In this document: positions 26,348 to 38,560 of the stretch, in pieces | Position numbering within the stretch: the first letter of the stretch is position 1 | How the letters are laid out: the number at the start of each line of letters is the position of its first letter | Source: Anaerolineae bacterium | GTDB lineage: Bacteria; Chloroflexota; Anaerolineae; Aggregatilineales; JAFGMM01 | Length of the DNA stretch: 64,000 nt | Reading direction: 5' to 3' | Assembly (NCBI GenBank): GCA_027494055.1 | Contig: JAOSJO010000026.1 | Span: 191,094-255,093 of the forward strand | Translations under genes and position numbers: made by a program | The notes under the pieces: model-generated | What the model saw: only the letters and a program-made list of their open reading frames with translations | What the model was told of the DNA's origin: nothing | Databases searched by the model: none

Positions 26348-26884
26348 ATGAAACTCCGGTGGCCGTGGGTGCGGCGCGCCCTCGCGCAGCAACACTACGA
26401 GCGCGCGCTCGCGTTCTATGACGCGGGCAAGATCGAGATGGCGGTTGCCGACCTCAGCGAGGCGATCCGGCACAACCACCGCCGCGCCGACCTCTACGCG
26501 GCGCGCGGGTTGGTCTGGGCGGAGCTGGGCGAGTACCCATACGCCGAATACGACTTCGAGACCGCGCGGCGGCTCAGCGGCGGCGCGATGATCGCGCACT
26601 ACGGCCTGGGCATGGTCGCGTACTTCGGCGCGCGGTACGACGAGGCCATCTACCACTTCTCGCGCGCGCTGGAGCGCGACCCCGAACGCGCGGAGTGTTA
26701 CTATTTCCGGAGCGTGTGCCACTACGAGAACGCCGCGCTCGACCAGGCCGAGGTGGACATGAGCTTCGCGCGCCAGCTCTTGCCGCCCGAAGACCCGCGC
26801 CAGCTTGACGCCGCGCGCTGGCTGGGCGTCTACCGGCGCGAGCGAGAGAAGATCAGGCGGCGGCCCCGCCAGCGCCCCGCCTAG
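26348..26884 (+). CDS. TPR-repeat protein
   Basis: 178 residues with three to four tetratricopeptide-like repeats (HYERALAFYDAGKIEMAVADLSEAIRHN, ADLYAARGLVWAELGEYPYAEYDF, ARYDEAIYHFSRALERDPERAECYYFRS). There is no signal peptide. A scaffold role in protein contacts is likely, but the partner is unknown. It ends 26 bp before the endonuclease IV-like gene, so the two may be co-transcribed. Confidence 0.75.
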   Translation: MKLRWPWVRRALAQQHYERALAFYDAGKIEMAVADLSEAIRHNHRRADLYAARGLVWAELGEYPYAEYDFETARRLSGGAMIAHYGLGMVAYFGARYDEAIYHFSRALERDPERAECYYFRSVCHYENAALDQAEVDMSFARQLLPPEDPRQLDAARWLGVYRREREKIRRRPRQRPA

Positions 26885-26910
26885 CGCGCCAGGACAGCAA
26901 AGGAGAAACC

Positions 26911-27778
26911 GTGACAGACCCCATCCGTTTTGGCATCGTCGGCTCGCCTTCTGAGACGCCCAAACCCGGCGGCACCGAGCGCGCCATCCAGTACATGCGT
27001 GAGGAACTCGGCTTCGACCACCTGGAGATCGCCTGGGTGCAGAGCGTGCGCGTCAGCGACGAGACCTGCGCCAGGATCAAAGCGGCTTCGGAGACTCACG
27101 ACATCACGCTCAGCGTGCACGCGCCGTACTTCATCAACCTCAACAGCCAGACCGCCGACCTCATGGCGAAGAGCGACGCGCGCCTGCTCGCGGCGGCGCG
27201 CAAGGGCTACCTGGCCGGCGCGCGCGACATCGTGTTCCACCCCGGCAGCTATCACGAGCAGCCGGAGGGGCAGGTCTTCGCGCGCGTGAAGGAGAAACTG
27301 CTTGAGCTGACCGGCATCCTGCGCGAGGAGGGCGTTGATGTCACGCTGCGCCCGGAGACGATGGGCAAGCCGGCGATGTTCGGTTCGGCGGACGAGCTGA
27401 TCCAACTGAGCAAGGAGGTGCCCGGCGTGCTGCCCTGCTTCGACATCGCGCACCTGCACGCGCGCACCGAAGGGGCGTACAACACCTACGAGGAGTACGC
27501 CGGCATCTTCAAAGCCGTGGAGGCGGTGTTGGGTCGCCCCGCCCTGGAGCGGATGCACTTTCACCTGTCGGGCATCGAATACGGCCCCAGAGGCGAGAAG
27601 AAGCACCTCCCGCTGCACGAGGCGGACATCAATTACCGTGCGTTCCTACAGGCGCTCGTCGATTTCGGAGGTGCGCGGCGCGGTGGCCGCCGAAGCGCCC
27701 GACGAGTACCACGTGCCCGATGCGCTCCAGTTCCAGCGGGAGTACCGGGAGATGCTGGCGGCGCGCAGGGGGGCGTGA
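26911..27778 (+). CDS. nfo: Endonuclease IV-like AP endonuclease / TIM-barrel (one frameshift)
   Basis: About 288 residues, GTG start with aaaggag. It is a xylose-isomerase-like TIM barrel with metal-binding motifs LSVHAPYFINL, IVFHPGSYH, VTLRPETMGK, CFDIAHLHAR and MHFHLSGIEYGPRGEKKHLPL, matching archaeal-type endonuclease IV, which acts on abasic DNA. The frame shifts at about 27670. The repaired end reads EVRGAVAAEAPDEYHVPDALQ...LAARRGA with a TGA at 27776-27778 overlapping the next ATG. Without repair it would appear fused to the acetyltransferase. Confidence 0.82.
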
Positions 27779-28221
27779 TGGCGCACACGTGGACGCTCAA
27801 CAACCCCTCGGATGAAGGCGCGCGCAAACTCATCCGCGCCCGGCTGCGCGCGTTCAACCGCGCGGTGATGCCCGACGCCTTCAACGGCCGGCTTGAGCCG
27901 CCCGACTGGGGTGCGTTTGAGATCGTGGTGCGCGACGAAGCCGGCGCGGTCATCGCCGGCGTGACCGCCAAGACGTATTGGGGCTGTATGCACGTGGGCT
28001 ACCTGTGGGTGGACGAATCCCTGCGCGGGCAGGGCATCGGCGCGCAACTCATGGACCGCGCCGAGGCGGAGGCAAGGGCGCGCGGGTGCCGGTGGGCGTG
28101 GCTGACCACTTACGATTTTCAGGCCCCAGGTTTTTATCGCAAGCGTGGGTATCGCGTGGTCGGCCAGCAGGACGACTACCCGCCGGGTCACACGTACTAT
28201 ACCATGCGGAAGGACCTGTAG
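27778..28221 (+). CDS. GNAT-family N-acetyltransferase
   Basis: 147 residues. The acetyl-CoA site is LWVDESLRGQGIGAQLMDRAEAEARARGC, followed by YDFQAPGFYRKRGYRVVG. It transfers an acetyl group to an amine of an unknown acceptor. Start ATG overlaps the stop of the endonuclease gene (TGATG), so translation is coupled. The apparent continuous reading frame with that gene is caused by the upstream frameshift and is not a true fusion. Confidence 0.88.
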   Translation: MAHTWTLNNPSDEGARKLIRARLRAFNRAVMPDAFNGRLEPPDWGAFEIVVRDEAGAVIAGVTAKTYWGCMHVGYLWVDESLRGQGIGAQLMDRAEAEARARGCRWAWLTTYDFQAPGFYRKRGYRVVGQQDDYPPGHTYYTMRKDL

Positions 28222-28248
28222 CACCTGCTCTTTATGTAGCGGTTTGGT

Positions 28249-28282
28249 AGCTCCCAGGGAGCTTCAAGCTCCCCTGGGAGCT
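28249..28282. repeat. Palindromic intergenic repeat (agctcccaggg type), copy 1
   Basis: Inverted repeat agctcccaggg ... ccctgggagct around gagcttcaagctcc. A near copy lies at 51479-51510. It may also end transcription of the GNAT gene. Confidence 0.7.
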
Positions 28283-28346
28283 ATGGGAGACGGCGCAGCG
28301 CGCCCCTGTGTTTTCATTCTTCATGGTGTCCGCAGGCCGTGATGAC

Positions 28347-29568
28347 TCACCCCATCACCACGCCCGCAATCGACACCACCGACGTGTTGTGATCGTCCGC
28401 CGGGCAGCGGTCATACGCAGCCCTGACGCCGCGCGCCGGGCTGAGCGCCCGCAGCGCCATGTAGAACGGCGCGGTGCCGCACACGTTGCGCCGGTCGCCC
28501 TCGTCCTTGATCGCGCAGAAGAAGCCCTCTGCGCTGCCGGCGACAAGGTTCTCGATCAGCCGGTTGTCGGCCACCTGCACCTGCGCGCGCTCGACCAGGC
28601 CCAGCGGGCTGCCGCCGAAGGCCGGCCCCATGTGCGCCAGGTCACCGGAGGCCATCACCAGGGTCTTCGGCGCGCTGACAACCGGGCGCAGGTAGTCGAT
28701 GACGGCGTTCAGCGTGGCGTCGTCCCACGGGTTGCGCGCGTCCTCGATGAAGGGCTGGAACGAACCGCACAGGATCGGCACGACGCGGCACGGCGCGCCC
28801 GCGCGCATGTGGTGCAGCCATGTCAGCGGCAGCTCGATGGCGTGCTCGCTGATGTGGTGCAGCTCGTCGGCGAAGGCCGCCTCCTCGCCGATGACCGCCG
28901 CCAGCCCTGCGACCACCTCCTGATCGGTTGGAAGCACGCCGTAGGGCGTGGCGTAGTGCTGCCGCGTGAGCGTGATGCGGTTGGTGGGCGCGTTGTGGTC
29001 GGTGGCGAAGACCACGATCAGTTCGGCCTCGCGCGCGGCCTCCGCCGCCGACGCCCACGTGCGCGCATACGCGAGGCCGCCGCGCTGGTAGTCGATGTGC
29101 GGGCTGAGCACGCCGCGCGCCTCCGGGACGATCTCCGGCGGGGCCTCGAGGCGGTCGAGGTAGCCGTCCAGCAGGCGGCGCAGCGCCTTGGGGTCGGCGG
29201 GGGTAGCTGTAGCCCGCCGATGAAGGCTCGCGGTAGGGCGCGGCGCGGTACGCCGCGCGCTTCGCCGCGACCGCCTGCTCAAAGTGTTCGTTTTCGAGGA
29301 GAAACGCCTCGTCAAGCTGCTCGACCATGCGCTCGACCAGGCCTTCAGGGAGCACGATGCCGGTTCGTGCGGCGACCGCTGCGCGGACCTCGGAGGGCGC
29401 GTGCGTCCCATCGAGCAACGGGAGGATGAAGGCGATCTGCTGCGGGATGACCACCGCCCTGTCGCTCAGGTTGAGCGGGTCGCGCAGGAGGAGCGCCGGC
29501 TTCCCCGCGTGCCTCACGCCCTGCACGCCGACGCTTCGCAGTTTGGGGTAGGTTGTGGTTGTCGTCAT
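28347..29568 (-). CDS. AmmeMemoRadiSam system protein B (Memo-like) with N-terminal extra domain, one frameshift
   Basis: About 406 residues after repair. Residues 120-406 form a Memo-like dioxygenase-fold protein: SPHIDYQRGGLAYARTW, VVFATDHNAPTNRITLT, AFADELHHISEHAIELPLTWLHHM, VVPILCGSFQPFIED and VMASGDLAHMGPAFGG, with the His residues that bind metal in this family. The first ~115 residues (VIPQQIAFILPLLDGTHAPSEV) look like a PqqD-type or small winged domain. The frame shifts in a gggggt run near 29208. No AmmeMemoRadiSam proteins A or radical-SAM partner lie next to it. Confidence 0.8.
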
Positions 29569-29663
29569 CGGGTCCCTTCAGAGCGCGGTATGGTGTTGCG
29601 CCGCCTAATCATAACCCGTTTTGTACGATTTCAGCACATCGTTCTCCTGGCGCGGAATCGAAA

Positions 29664-29697
29664 CGCCGCCTGGGTCTTTCTCGCGACCCAGGCGGCG
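29664..29697 (-). terminator. Terminator after lon
   Basis: Perfect 13-bp stem cgccgcctgggtc / gacccaggcggcg with an 8-nt loop; gtttcg follows on the minus strand. A second weaker hairpin lies next to it at about 29708-29728. Confidence 0.75.
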
Positions 29698-29739
29698 CGG
29701 CTCATAGGGGCCGCGCGATTGCGGCGGCCCTTGTGGGTG

Positions 29740-32237
<2,498 letters not shown>

Positions 32238-32355
32238 CACTCCACCTAATCCGGCATAATATGATGCGCACATATTCTGCCAGACGCGGCTTAGAATAGC
32301 GTTAGACCGGTGATAGAGATGTCTATAAACAAAAGGATCGGCGCTCGCGGTGCGT

Positions 32356-32386
32356 GATGGGGACACGGCAGCGCCGCGTCCCCATC
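32356..32386 (-). terminator. Terminator-like hairpin after the GH172 gene
   Basis: 14-bp stem gatggggacacggc / gccgcgtccccatc with one mismatch and a 3-nt loop, 18 bp beyond the stop codon. Confidence 0.6.
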
Positions 32387-32403
32387 TTGGATACCGTTTT
32401 CGA

Positions 32404-33504
32404 TCAGCGCGGCCAGCGCTGCTCGCGCGGTGGCATGGGTGGGAAGGGCGCGTGCGGCTCGCTCTGGTACCAGTACGCGACCGACGCGATGTCGTCGGCG
32501 AGCGGCTCGAACTTGCCGCCCGGCCACCAGCCGAGCGCCTGTATGGTCACGCGCAGGTCGCTATCGAACCGGATGGGGTCCATGATGTGCCAGCGGTACA
32601 GGCCGTGCTTCGGCACTTCGCCGGCCTTGAAGTGGTAGAACGGGTAGCCGAGAAACGGCGTGGAGAAGGTGCACGTGCGCCCCTCGCGCTCGAAGCCCCA
32701 TGCGCCGCCGAAGTAGTCCTCGGTGCCCGTGCCGCAGATGGTGGGGTCCGCTTCGTCGCCGTCCATGTAGAACTTGATCTCGCCTTCGCCCCACCAGCCG
32801 TCGGAGAACTGGCTCCACGAAAGCACCGTGCCGACATAGTGGCCCTTCCCGCGCACGCCGTCCAGAAGGACGTGTTCGGGGTAGTCGCGCTGTGTCGTCG
32901 AGCGCCGCCACTGCGCGTGCAGGTAGGCGGCGTTTTCGGGCACGTCGTCCAGGGCGTAGGTGATCTGGTAGAAGAACCCGCCTATCGGCTTGAAGAACTC
33001 GTTCGTGATGCTGATGCGCGCCCGCTTGCGGAAGGGCATCGGCCAGTAGCAGTTCATCCCGCCGTCGGGGTTGACCGAGACGGGCAGCGAGTTGACGTCG
33101 TGCCGCTTGCCGTGCGTGACGGCGAAGAAATCGCCCAGCGGGACCTCCACAGAGGGCGTTTCCTCGTCGTCCCACCACATGCGCAGGATGCACGAGCGCA
33201 GCGCGTCCCAATGGACGGTGATCCAGATGTGCTGGATGACGCCCGGCCCTTCGATGTCGGCGAGGGTCACTTCCTCGCCCACGCCCAGCGTGATGCACGG
33301 GCGGATCTTCCACCCCTTCCCCAACTCGGAGGCGGGGTGCTCCCGCGTCCCGAACCAGTCTTCCTTGGCGAGCACTTCCTCAGGCGTGGCGCGCGCGCCG
33401 CCGCCTTTGGCGCCGTCGGTGTTCTCGGCGCTGATGGAGCGTGTGCGCGCGTTGGACAGCAGGTGCAGCCCGCCTAATCCAAATCCGTTGAGCGTGTCGG
33501 TCAT
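32404..33504 (-). CDS. DUF2961 / glycoside hydrolase family 172-like protein
   Basis: 366 residues with no signal peptide. Family features are GPGVIQHIWITVHWD, LRMWWDDEETPSVEVPLGDFF, CYWPMPFRKRARISI, GEGEIKFYMDGDEADPTICGTGTEDYFGGAWGF and the C-terminal RWHIMDPIRFDSDLRVTIQALG. Members of GH172 act on fructofuranose or arabinofuranose linkages as double jelly-roll oligomers. The carboxylates in GEGEIKF and TGTEDYFG are the likely active-site residues. It starts 13 bp after the PAP2 gene, so the two share a transcript. Confidence 0.85.
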   Translation of the reverse strand: MTDTLNGFGLGGLHLLSNARTRSISAENTDGAKGGGARATPEEVLAKEDWFGTREHPASELGKGWKIRPCITLGVGEEVTLADIEGPGVIQHIWITVHWDALRSCILRMWWDDEETPSVEVPLGDFFAVTHGKRHDVNSLPVSVNPDGGMNCYWPMPFRKRARISITNEFFKPIGGFFYQITYALDDVPENAAYLHAQWRRSTTQRDYPEHVLLDGVRGKGHYVGTVLSWSQFSDGWWGEGEIKFYMDGDEADPTICGTGTEDYFGGAWGFEREGRTCTFSTPFLGYPFYHFKAGEVPKHGLYRWHIMDPIRFDSDLRVTIQALGWWPGGKFEPLADDIASVAYWYQSEPHAPFPPMPPREQRWPR

Positions 33505-33517
33505 GATGTTGGTCTCC

Positions 33518-34471
33518 TTAGGGTTGATGATTGAGAATATCGGTTTGGCGGTCGGAAGCAGACGGTGTAGCGCCCGGCGCGGCGGGCATCAGGCCGGCGC
33601 GGACGCACAGCCACGGCCACACGACGAACCCCACCGCACTCGCGAGCGCGTACCGCACGATCCGGAAGAGCGGCTGCGGCTCAAGGCCCGCGAACGCCGC
33701 GCGCAGGCCGAACAGCACGCCCATCACCAGCAGCGCGCCCACCACGTAGCGCGCCGCGCGCTGCCACGCGGGGCCGTCCACGGCGAAGTTGATCCACCGC
33801 GCCTCGGCGATGCTGCCCAGCCCGACGCCGAGCACGACGCCCGCCGCCGTCGCGCCCTCCTCGTTGGCCCACGCAACAGCGGCGAGCGCGACGCCCACGC
33901 CCACCACTGCCGCAAGCTGCACCGCGAGGCCGAGGCGGTCCCACCGGGGCGCGACCGCATCGACGAGCCGGGCGTAAAGCCACAGCAGCGCTGCGCCGAA
34001 GATCAGGCCGACGACGACATCCTGCGGGTAGTGCACGCCCGCATAGAGGCGCGCCCAGGCCATCAGCAGCACGTAGGCTGCCGCCAGCGCCCACGCCGCG
34101 CGCCGCCTGAGCCAGAGCGCCGCGTATCCCCACACCACCAGCGCGATCAGCACGTGGCCGCTGGGTATGCCGTACCCGCCCTGTTCGACCAGCGGGGTGA
34201 CGACCTCCGGGTGGGCGATGTGCGGGCGGGGCGTCTGGAAGAGGAACTTGAGCGCTTCGGTGGTTACGTTGGCGGCAAGGAGGGCGAAGAGCAGCCGGAT
34301 GCCGAGCCGCCGGTCTACCGACCAGAAGATGAGGAGCAGGAGCGCCAGGTAGACCAGCTCGCCGCCGGCAAGGTGCAGCCCCACGGCGAGCGCATCAAAG
34401 ACGCCGTTGCCATGCGCTTGCAGCCACGTCACAACGTCGAGGCCAAAGCCGGCTTCAAGACCACTGAGCAA
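33518..34471 (-). CDS. PAP2-family membrane phosphatase
   Basis: 317 residues with about eight hydrophobic segments. The acid-phosphatase signature is present in the usual three parts: KFLFQTPRPH (K-x6-RP), GIPSGHVLI (PSGH) and ARLYAGVHYPQDVVVGL (SR-like/ARLYAGVHYPQDV, R-x5-H-x3-D). It removes phosphate from membrane lipids such as undecaprenyl pyrophosphate, phosphatidate or a related lipid. Being next to a furanosidase-like gene and the glycan locus suggests a role in lipid carrier recycling, but this is inference. Confidence 0.87.
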   Translation of the reverse strand: MLSGLEAGFGLDVVTWLQAHGNGVFDALAVGLHLAGGELVYLALLLLIFWSVDRRLGIRLLFALLAANVTTEALKFLFQTPRPHIAHPEVVTPLVEQGGYGIPSGHVLIALVVWGYAALWLRRRAAWALAAAYVLLMAWARLYAGVHYPQDVVVGLIFGAALLWLYARLVDAVAPRWDRLGLAVQLAAVVGVGVALAAVAWANEEGATAAGVVLGVGLGSIAEARWINFAVDGPAWQRAARYVVGALLVMGVLFGLRAAFAGLEPQPLFRIVRYALASAVGFVVWPWLCVRAGLMPAAPGATPSASDRQTDILNHQP

Positions 34472-34643
34472 GGGCGCAATTCCTCCGCGAGTCCGCAGCG
34501 CGCTACGACTCTATCCCCTCCCCGGCGAACGCGCAATGGCGCACGCCGCCGGGATCGCGTTTTCGCGGCTTTGTACTTGACCGGCCACCAAAATAGACTA
34601 GACTACGCATATCACCAATCGGTACCACGGCGGAGAGACGACG

Positions 34644-37600
34644 ATGCATGTCCGGCGGCTGAACTCCCTGATTGTTGCGCTCGTGTTGATCCTGGCTTCG
34701 GTTCCGGCGGGGGCGGACGCGCAGGCCGGCGCGGCGTGGACGTTCATGGTATACATGGCCGGCGATAACGACCTGGAGCCATACGCCCTGCTTGACATGG
34801 CCGAGATCGAGGCAGTCGGTTCGACCGGGCGGGTGAATGTGCTGGTGCAGTTCGACCGCGCCGAGGGCTACGACAACTCGCAGGGCGGCTGGACCGAGAC
34901 GCGGCGGTATTACGCGCTGCGCGACTCCAACGCCAACAGCATTGGCAGCCAACTCGTCGAGTCGATGGGCGAGCTGAACATGGGCGACGAGGGCACGCTC
35001 GCCGACTTTCTGGTGTGGGGGATCACGACCTACCCGGCGGAGCGCTACGCGGTGGTGATCTGGGACCACGGCGCGGGCTGGCCCGGCGTTGCCTTCGACG
35101 AAGCGGCGGGCGACGACGGCCTGACCATCCCGGAGATCGCCCGCGCGCTTGAGCGGGTCGCGACGCAGACGGGGATCGGCGCGCTGGACGTGATCGCGTT
35201 CGACGCCTGCCTGATGGCGCAGATCGAGGTGTTCCAGGCGCTCGCGCCCTTCGGCGACGTGGGGGTCGCGTCGCCTGAGCTGGTCCCTGGCATGGGGTAT
35301 GACTACGCCAGCGTCCTCCAGGCGCTCGCCTCCAACCCGGACATGGACGCCCAGGCGCTGGGCCGCGTCATGGTCGATACCTTCATGTACTTCTACCAGA
35401 ATGTCGATGTCGGCAACCCGGCGTTCAGCCTCTCGGCGGTAGACCTCAGCGCGGCGGATGCGGTCGTCTCGGCGTTGGGCGCGTTGGGGACGGCGGTGCA
35501 GATCAACCCCAGCGCGGTGCTCTCGCACATTGGCGACGCGCGCACCAACGCCCTGGCCTACACGAGCGCCTACCTGGACCGCGAGACGGTGGACTACTAC
35601 GCCTCCGTCGATCTCGGCGACCTCATGGGCCGGCTGGCGCGCGTCACGAACATCAGCCAGGTCGCCAGCGCGGCGGAGGCGGTCGCGGACGCGGTCGTCG
35701 GCATGGTGATCCACGAGGGGCACAGCACGACGCTGGTTGGCGCGAGCGGGGTGTCGATCTACTTCCCGCGCACGCGGGTTCAATACGAGGTGAACGGCGC
35801 GGAGTACGAGGTCGCCGGCGCGGCGGATGCGCGCTGGCTCAACTTCCTGGGGCTGTACTACGGCACGGTCGAGAGCGTTGTGGTCGAAGCGCCGCAGTTG
35901 TTCATCACCAGCCTGCTCCAGGACCAGGTGAGCATCCACGAGCCGACGCAGGTTTCGCTCGACCTGACCGGGCGCGACATCGCCCACGTGGATTTCGTCG
36001 TCAACTACGAGCTGGGTGATGGCCGCTACGTGACCCTTGACCGCGACAACATCGTCACGTGGGAAGAAGTGAATGGCGAGATGGTCCCGGTGAACTCATG
36101 GGAAAACGGCCTGAACAGCGTCATCTTCCCGTGGAACGGCGAGACGCCGGTTGTGACCGACGGCCAGACCGAGACCTACGCGCTGCTCGTGCCGCGCGAG
36201 GGCCTGGAAGTCGCGGTGGGCGAGGGGCGGTACATCGCCGCCGACAGCGAGAAGTGGGTGGAAGCGACGCTGGTGTTCGACATCGATAGCCGGGAAGTGC
36301 GCTCGGTGTACGGCATTTCCACCGCGTCGGGCAGCGCCCCGTTCGAGATCAAGCCGAGGCCGGGGGATCGCTTCCAGCTTTACTGGAAGTTCGTCAACGA
36401 CGACGGCTCCGTGACCAACGAGCCTGGCGAGACGCTGACGTTTGGCGACGCGCCATTCCGCTACGAGTACGTGCCCGCGCCAGATGGCACATACCGCATG
36501 GGGTTTGTCGCGGAGAACATCGCCGGCGTCTCGTCGTATCGCTGGATCGACCTCCAGGTGCGCAACGAGGCGCTGGACCGCACGGTGCGGGGCTTCACCG
36601 ACTGGGATTTCGGGTTCAACTTCCTCTATCCTGAGGGCTGGAATGAGCCGTCATGGGACAGCGTGGACGAGGTGCTGTGGACCACCGCTGAGGACGCCGA
36701 CATCAGGCTGACGATCTACCCGCTTGAGGGCGCGCGCTCGGCGATAGAGGCGGCGGCGGCGCTGCAAGACCGGTGGTCGGTTGACCTGACGATCACGGAA
36801 AAGCGGCAGATTCCCATCGACCAGGGCGTCGCGATGGTGGTGCGCTACACCTACGAGAGTCAGAAGGGGCCGCGCGGGGGCATTTATGCCACGTTCTACC
36901 ATCCGGCGCTCGATATGGGCTTCGGCTTCGATCTCGACGCCGCGCCCGAAGACCTGGAGGCCGCCTTCGCCGGCATGGATGTGATGCTGAGCAACCTGCG
37001 GCTGTTCGATCCGAGCCGGGTGACCGCCGTCAGCGAGTGGACAGTTGACGTGAACCAGGCGCTCGGCTATGCGCTGCCGGTGCGCTCTGAGTGGCTGTCG
37101 GCGCGCCTGGACGAGGGCGGCTGGTTCGTGTACACGCCGCACACGGGCAGCGCGCAGACCTTCGTCGCGATGCGCGCTGACCGGAGCCGGGGCATCGACA
37201 ACGAGGCGCTGGCGGAGCGCTGGCTCTCCGCGCTGTACGACCTTGAGGCGCGACAGGGCATCACGGTCACCGACCGGCGCGAGTATTACATTGGGAACGA
37301 GAGCTGGTTTGCCATCGACTTCAGCTATACCTGGGCCGCCAACAACACCCCCATGACGGGCGCGTTCTTCGTCACGACGCGCGGCGACGTGAACTACGTC
37401 TACTGGATCGAAGCGCCGACCGACGAGTACGAGCTGGCCTACGCAAACACGTTCTCGGTGATGATCGACGGCTTCGAATTCCTCAGCGGGGCGCAGCTCC
37501 ACCCTCGCGCTGCCCACGACGGGCGGCCTGCTGCGGCAGGTCTACACCGCCGCTGGCGACAGCTACCGCCCGGAGCGCGTGACGCCAACGGCGACCTTCG

Positions 37601-38545
37601 GCATCGATGACGACATCAATGTTGTGTACGTCACCAACATGGATGCGGAGGTCACGCTGGTGCTCACTTCATCCGAAGGCGAGCGCGTGGAGCTTGACCC
37701 GCAGGATGCGGAGGCGGGCGTCAGGATGCTGAACGGGCTGGACTGGGAGAGCTACGGCGAACCGTGGCCGGTGGGCCAGTGGACGGTTGAAATCCTGGTG
37801 GACGGGCGGCCCGCCCAGACGCTCACCATCACGGTCGAGGGCGAGGCAACTGGCGATGTAGATACTGGCCCGCTGAGCGACGTGTACACCGCCGCCGGGG
37901 ACGGCGTGAAGCCGGAGGAACTGACGGCAACCGACGTGTTCACAACCGACGATGACCTCAACATCGTGGTGACGGTGTCGCGCGCGGCGGAGGTGACCGC
38001 CGTGTTCACGCTGCCCGGCGACCTCTCTGGAGAGGACGGGCCGGTCAGCCTCGCGGCGGGCGAGAGCCGCGTCTTCGGGCTGGACTGGGAGAGCTACGGC
38101 GAGCCGTGGCCGGCCGGCGCCGGCACCGTAGAGGTCCTGGTCGGCGGCGAGGTCGTGGAGACGCTGACGTTTACAATCGGCGCGCCGGGCGGCGGCGCGC
38201 CGGGCGGCGGCGCACCGGTTGGGGAAAGCGCCGTCTCGGTGTACACGGCGGCGGGCGACGAGGTTGAGTCTGACCTGCTGACCGCGACCACGGTCTTCGC
38301 CAGCGACGATGACCTGAACGTGGTGATCACGGCGGCGGGCGCGGTGCAGGTATCCGCCGTGTTCGTGACGCCGACCGGCGAGCGCGTGGACTTCGACCCG
38401 GAGGACGTGGCGGCGGGGCACTGGCAGGTTTACGGCCTTGACTGGGAGAGCTTCGGGCAGGCCTGGCCGGCCGGGAAGTGGCTGGTCGAAGTGTATGTCA
38501 ATGGAGCGCTGTACGAGACGCTTGCCTTCAGAGTGGAGGGGTTAG
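34644..38545 (+). CDS. Secreted clostripain-like cysteine peptidase (family C11) with three C-terminal repeats, frameshifted
   Basis: About 1300 residues. A signal peptide (MHVRRLNSLIVALVLILASVPAGADA) is followed by a C11 domain (about 30-420) with WTFMVYMAGDNDLE, the catalytic His in VVIWDHGAGWPG and Cys in VIAFDACLMAQ. Then come beta-rich regions and, from about 37530, three repeats of about 115 residues each sharing GLDWESYGEPWPAG-x-x-TVE. The frame changes at about 37495, and the stop is probably the TAG at 38543-38545 after a gggg run. Otherwise the frame would overlap the convergent gene by 100 bp. It likely degrades or processes surface proteins. Confidence 0.82.
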
Positions 38546-38560
38546 GGTGGGAGCCGGCGC

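Noticed and set aside
26911..28221. Bifunctional endonuclease IV-acetyltransferase fusion
   Set aside because: The junction residues are out of the endonuclease family frame. A one-base shift gives its normal end and a separate overlapping start for the acetyltransferase.
32238..32350. CIRCE or heat-shock operator before lon
   Set aside because: No TTAGCACTC-N9-GAGTGCTAA type repeat was found; the region is AT-rich but otherwise unremarkable.
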